Below are positions 61,924-64,000 of a stretch of DNA of 64,000 nucleotides, piece by piece (positions within the stretch are counted from its first letter, which is position 1; every line of letters begins with the position of its first letter). Both the position numbers and the translations under genes were made by a program. This stretch comes from CAZFGK01 sp964518635. GTDB taxonomy: Bacteria > Zixibacteria > MSB-5A5 > GN15 > FEB-12. The stretch spans positions 1 through 64,000 of the forward strand of contig CAZFGK010000005.1 in NCBI GenBank assembly GCA_964518635.1. The letters run 5' to 3'. The notes below the pieces were generated by a model that was given only the letters and a program-made list of their open reading frames with translations, made no database searches and was not told where the DNA came from.

Positions 61924-62570
61924 ATCAGATATTCTCTCCAGAGTGGTTTCAACACCTCGTCATTGCGGCGCCAGCTATGTTTATGGCATTTACCGTTCAC
62001 GAGTTTTTCCATGCATGGACGGCGTTGAAATTTGGTGATCCGACTGCTCGTGATCTCGGTCGCGTCTCACTCAATCCCATTGATCACATGGATTTATTTG
62101 GGACGATTGCGCTTATTCTCTCAGGATTCAGGTTCGGTTGGGCGAAACCTGTTCCGGTCGATCTGACACGGACGAAGAATCCACGTGTTGCAAATTTCTG
62201 GATCACCTTTGCCGGACCCCTTTCGAATCTGGCGTTGGCGATCATTTTCGGTTCAATCTATCGTATGTATGTCACTGGATTGATTCCATCCCCAACTGAT
62301 GCATCGCTTGCAGAGGCGATCTTTCTTTTTCTGCGCTATGCGGTCATGATCAACTGCGGCCTTTGTTTTTTTAATCTGCTTCCACTTTTTCCACTGGATG
62401 GGTCTCACATTGTTAAGAGTCTACTCCCGCTCAATGCGGCATTTCGATTCTCTCAGTTTGACTCCATCGCTCCTTTCGTACTTTTGATGCTGATTTTCAC
62501 TGGAATCGCTGGTGTGATCATCGGGCCGATAGTATCAGCGGCGATGTTTCTCGTTGCAGGTATCCGGTAA
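61920..62570 (+). CDS. Site-2 type M50 intramembrane metalloprotease
   Basis: The product has 216 residues with about five to six membrane segments. FTVHEFFHAWTALKFGD carries the HExxH motif at residues 27-31. GPLSNLALAIIFGS follows, and FNLLPLFPLDGSHIVKSLL holds the third metal-ligand aspartate. It is the short SpoIVFB/S2P-like form without a PDZ domain, close to the YwhC group, and would cleave membrane-embedded substrates. The ATG lies in an ATGA overlap with the DNA glycosylase gene. Confidence 0.93.
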   Translation: MNQIFSPEWFQHLVIAAPAMFMAFTVHEFFHAWTALKFGDPTARDLGRVSLNPIDHMDLFGTIALILSGFRFGWAKPVPVDLTRTKNPRVANFWITFAGPLSNLALAIIFGSIYRMYVTGLIPSPTDASLAEAIFLFLRYAVMINCGLCFFNLLPLFPLDGSHIVKSLLPLNAAFRFSQFDSIAPFVLLMLIFTGIAGVIIGPIVSAAMFLVAGIR

Positions 62571-62595
62571 CATTGCGTTGGGAAGCAGTTATTCA

Positions 62596-63297
62596 TTGAA
62601 TCAAGTCTCATTCTCTTTGAAAATCTGTTTACTGAGTCTCTTGTGCATTCTGGTCATAGGTTGTGCTAGTGTGAAGCGTAATGTAGGATTTCGGGAGTCG
62701 ATTCCTTCTGAGAAGACCACCATCGCGCAGGCATTTCTCTATGATCTGAGAATCGTTGATGGAAGTAAAATACGGTCAGGAAAGGCAGAGTTGTATGCAA
62801 TACCAGACACCGCGGTGTTGCGTGTGAAAGGATATCTTGGAACTTTGGGGGCGATTGTCTTCGCTGAACGGGATCGTCTTTCTGTTTTCTTACCAAGAGA
62901 GAAGCAGATGAGTTCACTTATCAATTCAGGAGATTCATTGGAAGCTCATTGCAATTCGATTTGGCGGCTCTGGCCACTCCTTCTTAGGCCGTCATTGACA
63001 ACTACCGAGCTTGATTCGTTACACAGATGGACGATTGTCAATCGTTCAGAACATCGTCAACAATTGCTCTGGCAACATCCATTGTGCAGCTTAACTGTCA
63101 TGGTGAAAGCGAAGGAAGTCAACGGTCGTTGGCATTTTGAAGAGATCACTGCGTCTCAGGTAGATGGCTACATTCGTCTGAGTCTGCGTGAACATCGTGA
63201 TCGCGCGACGGTACCAACGAGTCGATTTCTGATTCCTGATACCACTAGCTGGGGTTCCATACCGGCAGATGAACTGAGTCTTTCACTTGATGAGTAA
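62596..63297 (+). CDS. Lipoprotein, LolB/DUF4292-like
   Basis: The product has about 233 residues. The signal sequence ends in a good lipobox VIGC (ILVIGCASVK). After it comes a beta-rich domain with RIVDGSKIRSGKAELYAIP, LRVKGYLGTLGAIVFAE and DRLSVFLPREKQM. That pattern resembles LolB/LolA-like or DUF4292 lipid-binding folds, but the match is from layout only. No ATG fits; TTG at 62596 has GGAAG ten bases upstream, and TTG at 62554 (overlapping the M50 gene) is an alternative. It lies just before an ABC exporter, so a role in lipid or lipoprotein traffic is plausible. Confidence 0.6.
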   Translation: MNQVSFSLKICLLSLLCILVIGCASVKRNVGFRESIPSEKTTIAQAFLYDLRIVDGSKIRSGKAELYAIPDTAVLRVKGYLGTLGAIVFAERDRLSVFLPREKQMSSLINSGDSLEAHCNSIWRLWPLLLRPSLTTTELDSLHRWTIVNRSEHRQQLLWQHPLCSLTVMVKAKEVNGRWHFEEITASQVDGYIRLSLREHRDRATVPTSRFLIPDTTSWGSIPADELSLSLDE

Positions 63298-63345
63298 GAT
63301 GTCAGATATCCAAGAGCATGAGATTCACACCATTCAGGTGAGCTC

Positions 63346-64000
63346 ATGAGGTCTCTCAAGCGGGCAGCGGAAGCCCTGCATGAACATTGGGGGAGACTCA
63401 CACTTGCGAGTCTGTCAGCGGCATTTTACGCGTTGACCTCCGGGTTATTCGTCTGGCTCATCGGTCCGATGATGATCACCCTCTTTCAGGCCGGTTCTCC
63501 GGTACCGACTGCCCCTACGACTATTCCTCCGGTCGTCGAGCAAAGCAATAGTTGGGTTGGGTCGATCGGTCGTTCGATTGTTGCGGCAAAAGAGGCGGCG
63601 CAGCAATTCAGTGATGATCTATTGACCGGTGCTACACGCGAAGAGACATTAGTGCGGCTTTGCATCGCGCTGATTTCAGTTGTGACCGTCATGAACATCC
63701 TTAGCTATCTGCAGGGATTCTGGATGTGTTACATCCAGCAAGCGGTCATGAAGTCACTGCGGAACCGTCTTTTTGAAAAGTATCAGCGACTTTCGATGGT
63801 CTTCTTTCATAAGCAGCGAACCGGACACCTTCTTTCTAGAGTGACAAATGACGTGGTCATGCTCAATGACGCGATCGATCTGGTTTTCAATCGATTGATT
63901 ACTGATGGGCTTCTCGTACTATTGTATGTCTCCTTTCTTGTTCTCCTCAGTTGGGAACTGACATTACTCGCGGCGATTGTATTGCCCATTTCTCTTCTGT
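63346..64000 (+). CDS. ABC exporter, transmembrane domain (MsbA-like), 3' end outside window
   Basis: An open frame of 218 codons runs to the right edge. The visible part has a helix near 20-45 (LTLASLSAAFYALTSGLFVW), a long periplasmic loop rich in proline, and a second pair of helices. LRNRLFEKYQRLSMVFFHKQ and RTGHLLSRVTNDVVMLNDAI form the coupling-helix pattern of type IV (MsbA/lipid-type) exporters. The ATPase domain must follow beyond 64000. The first extracellular loop, about 50 residues, is longer than in MsbA. It lies 48 bases after the lipoprotein stop. Confidence 0.88.
   Translation, partial: MRSLKRAAEALHEHWGRLTLASLSAAFYALTSGLFVWLIGPMMITLFQAGSPVPTAPTTIPPVVEQSNSWVGSIGRSIVAAKEAAQQFSDDLLTGATREETLVRLCIALISVVTVMNILSYLQGFWMCYIQQAVMKSLRNRLFEKYQRLSMVFFHKQRTGHLLSRVTNDVVMLNDAIDLVFNRLITDGLLVLLYVSFLVLLSWELTLLAAIVLPISLL

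Overview
The window is about 64 kb of densely packed bacterial chromosome with roughly even base composition. It looks like one continuous core-type segment: I see no integrase, transposase, phage gene or CRISPR array. Gene content suggests a Gram-negative, heterotrophic bacterium of the FCB superphylum. The evidence is outer-membrane barrel and lipoprotein genes, a secretin, an M6 metalloprotease with a 'NPFNPST' sorting-like tail, a dockerin-type repeat on a secreted protease, and a DUF2723 (TMEM260-like) membrane protein. Candidate division Zixibacteria or a close relative fits best, but this is inferred from gene families and not from a marker-gene tree.

Layout. 1-3.5 kb: riboflavin operon (ribD 3' end, ribE, ribBA, ribH) running into nusB. 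3.6-11.7 kb: envelope glycosylation genes (DUF2723, GT4, YbhN/AglD-like), small unknown proteins, a ZIP transporter and a rhodanese/MauE pair. 11.6-19.6 kb (minus): an MSHA-like type IV pilus operon in the order pilB-pilC-two prepilins-pilM::pilN fusion-pilO-pilP-secretin. 20-27.5 kb: secreted proteases, an outer-membrane barrel protein and a large surface protein. 27.8-30.9 kb: WYL regulator plus a minimal bacterial microcompartment (BMC) pair, one shell protein and one CoA-acylating aldehyde dehydrogenase with an encapsulation-type tail. 31-37.7 kb: DJ-1 protein, sugar nucleotidyltransferase, galT-family gene, glycogen synthase and a GT-C glycosyltransferase. 37.8-37.95 kb: tRNA-Gly(GCC) and tRNA-Cys(GCA). 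38-50.7 kb: DUF1573, cysteine synthase family, SPOR lipoprotein, DegT aminotransferase, S9 peptidase, PEGA/TPR protein, lipoprotein and two histidine-kinase-like proteins. 50.7-59.7 kb (minus): central carbon genes (citrate synthase, GlcD, PEP carboxykinase, aspartate-type aminotransferase, Pta) and prfB with its programmed frameshift. 59.9-64 kb: metallo-beta-lactamase fold enzyme, CpcT/CpeT-like protein, DNA glycosylase, site-2 protease, lipoprotein and the start of an ABC exporter.

The most distinctive things seen are these. (1) A recurring promoter geometry places a sigma70-like -10 hexamer six bases before a start codon with no Shine-Dalgarno, implying that a subset of genes is transcribed leaderless. 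(2) One such promoter drives a 7-codon mini-ORF that ends inside the galT start. (3) The two-gene BMC operon has a hairpin leader and a divergent-family WYL regulator upstream. (4) PilM and PilN are fused in one protein that keeps the internal PilN docking motif. (5) There is an orphan promoter-hairpin-T-tract unit after the tRNAs that looks like an undescribed small RNA gene.
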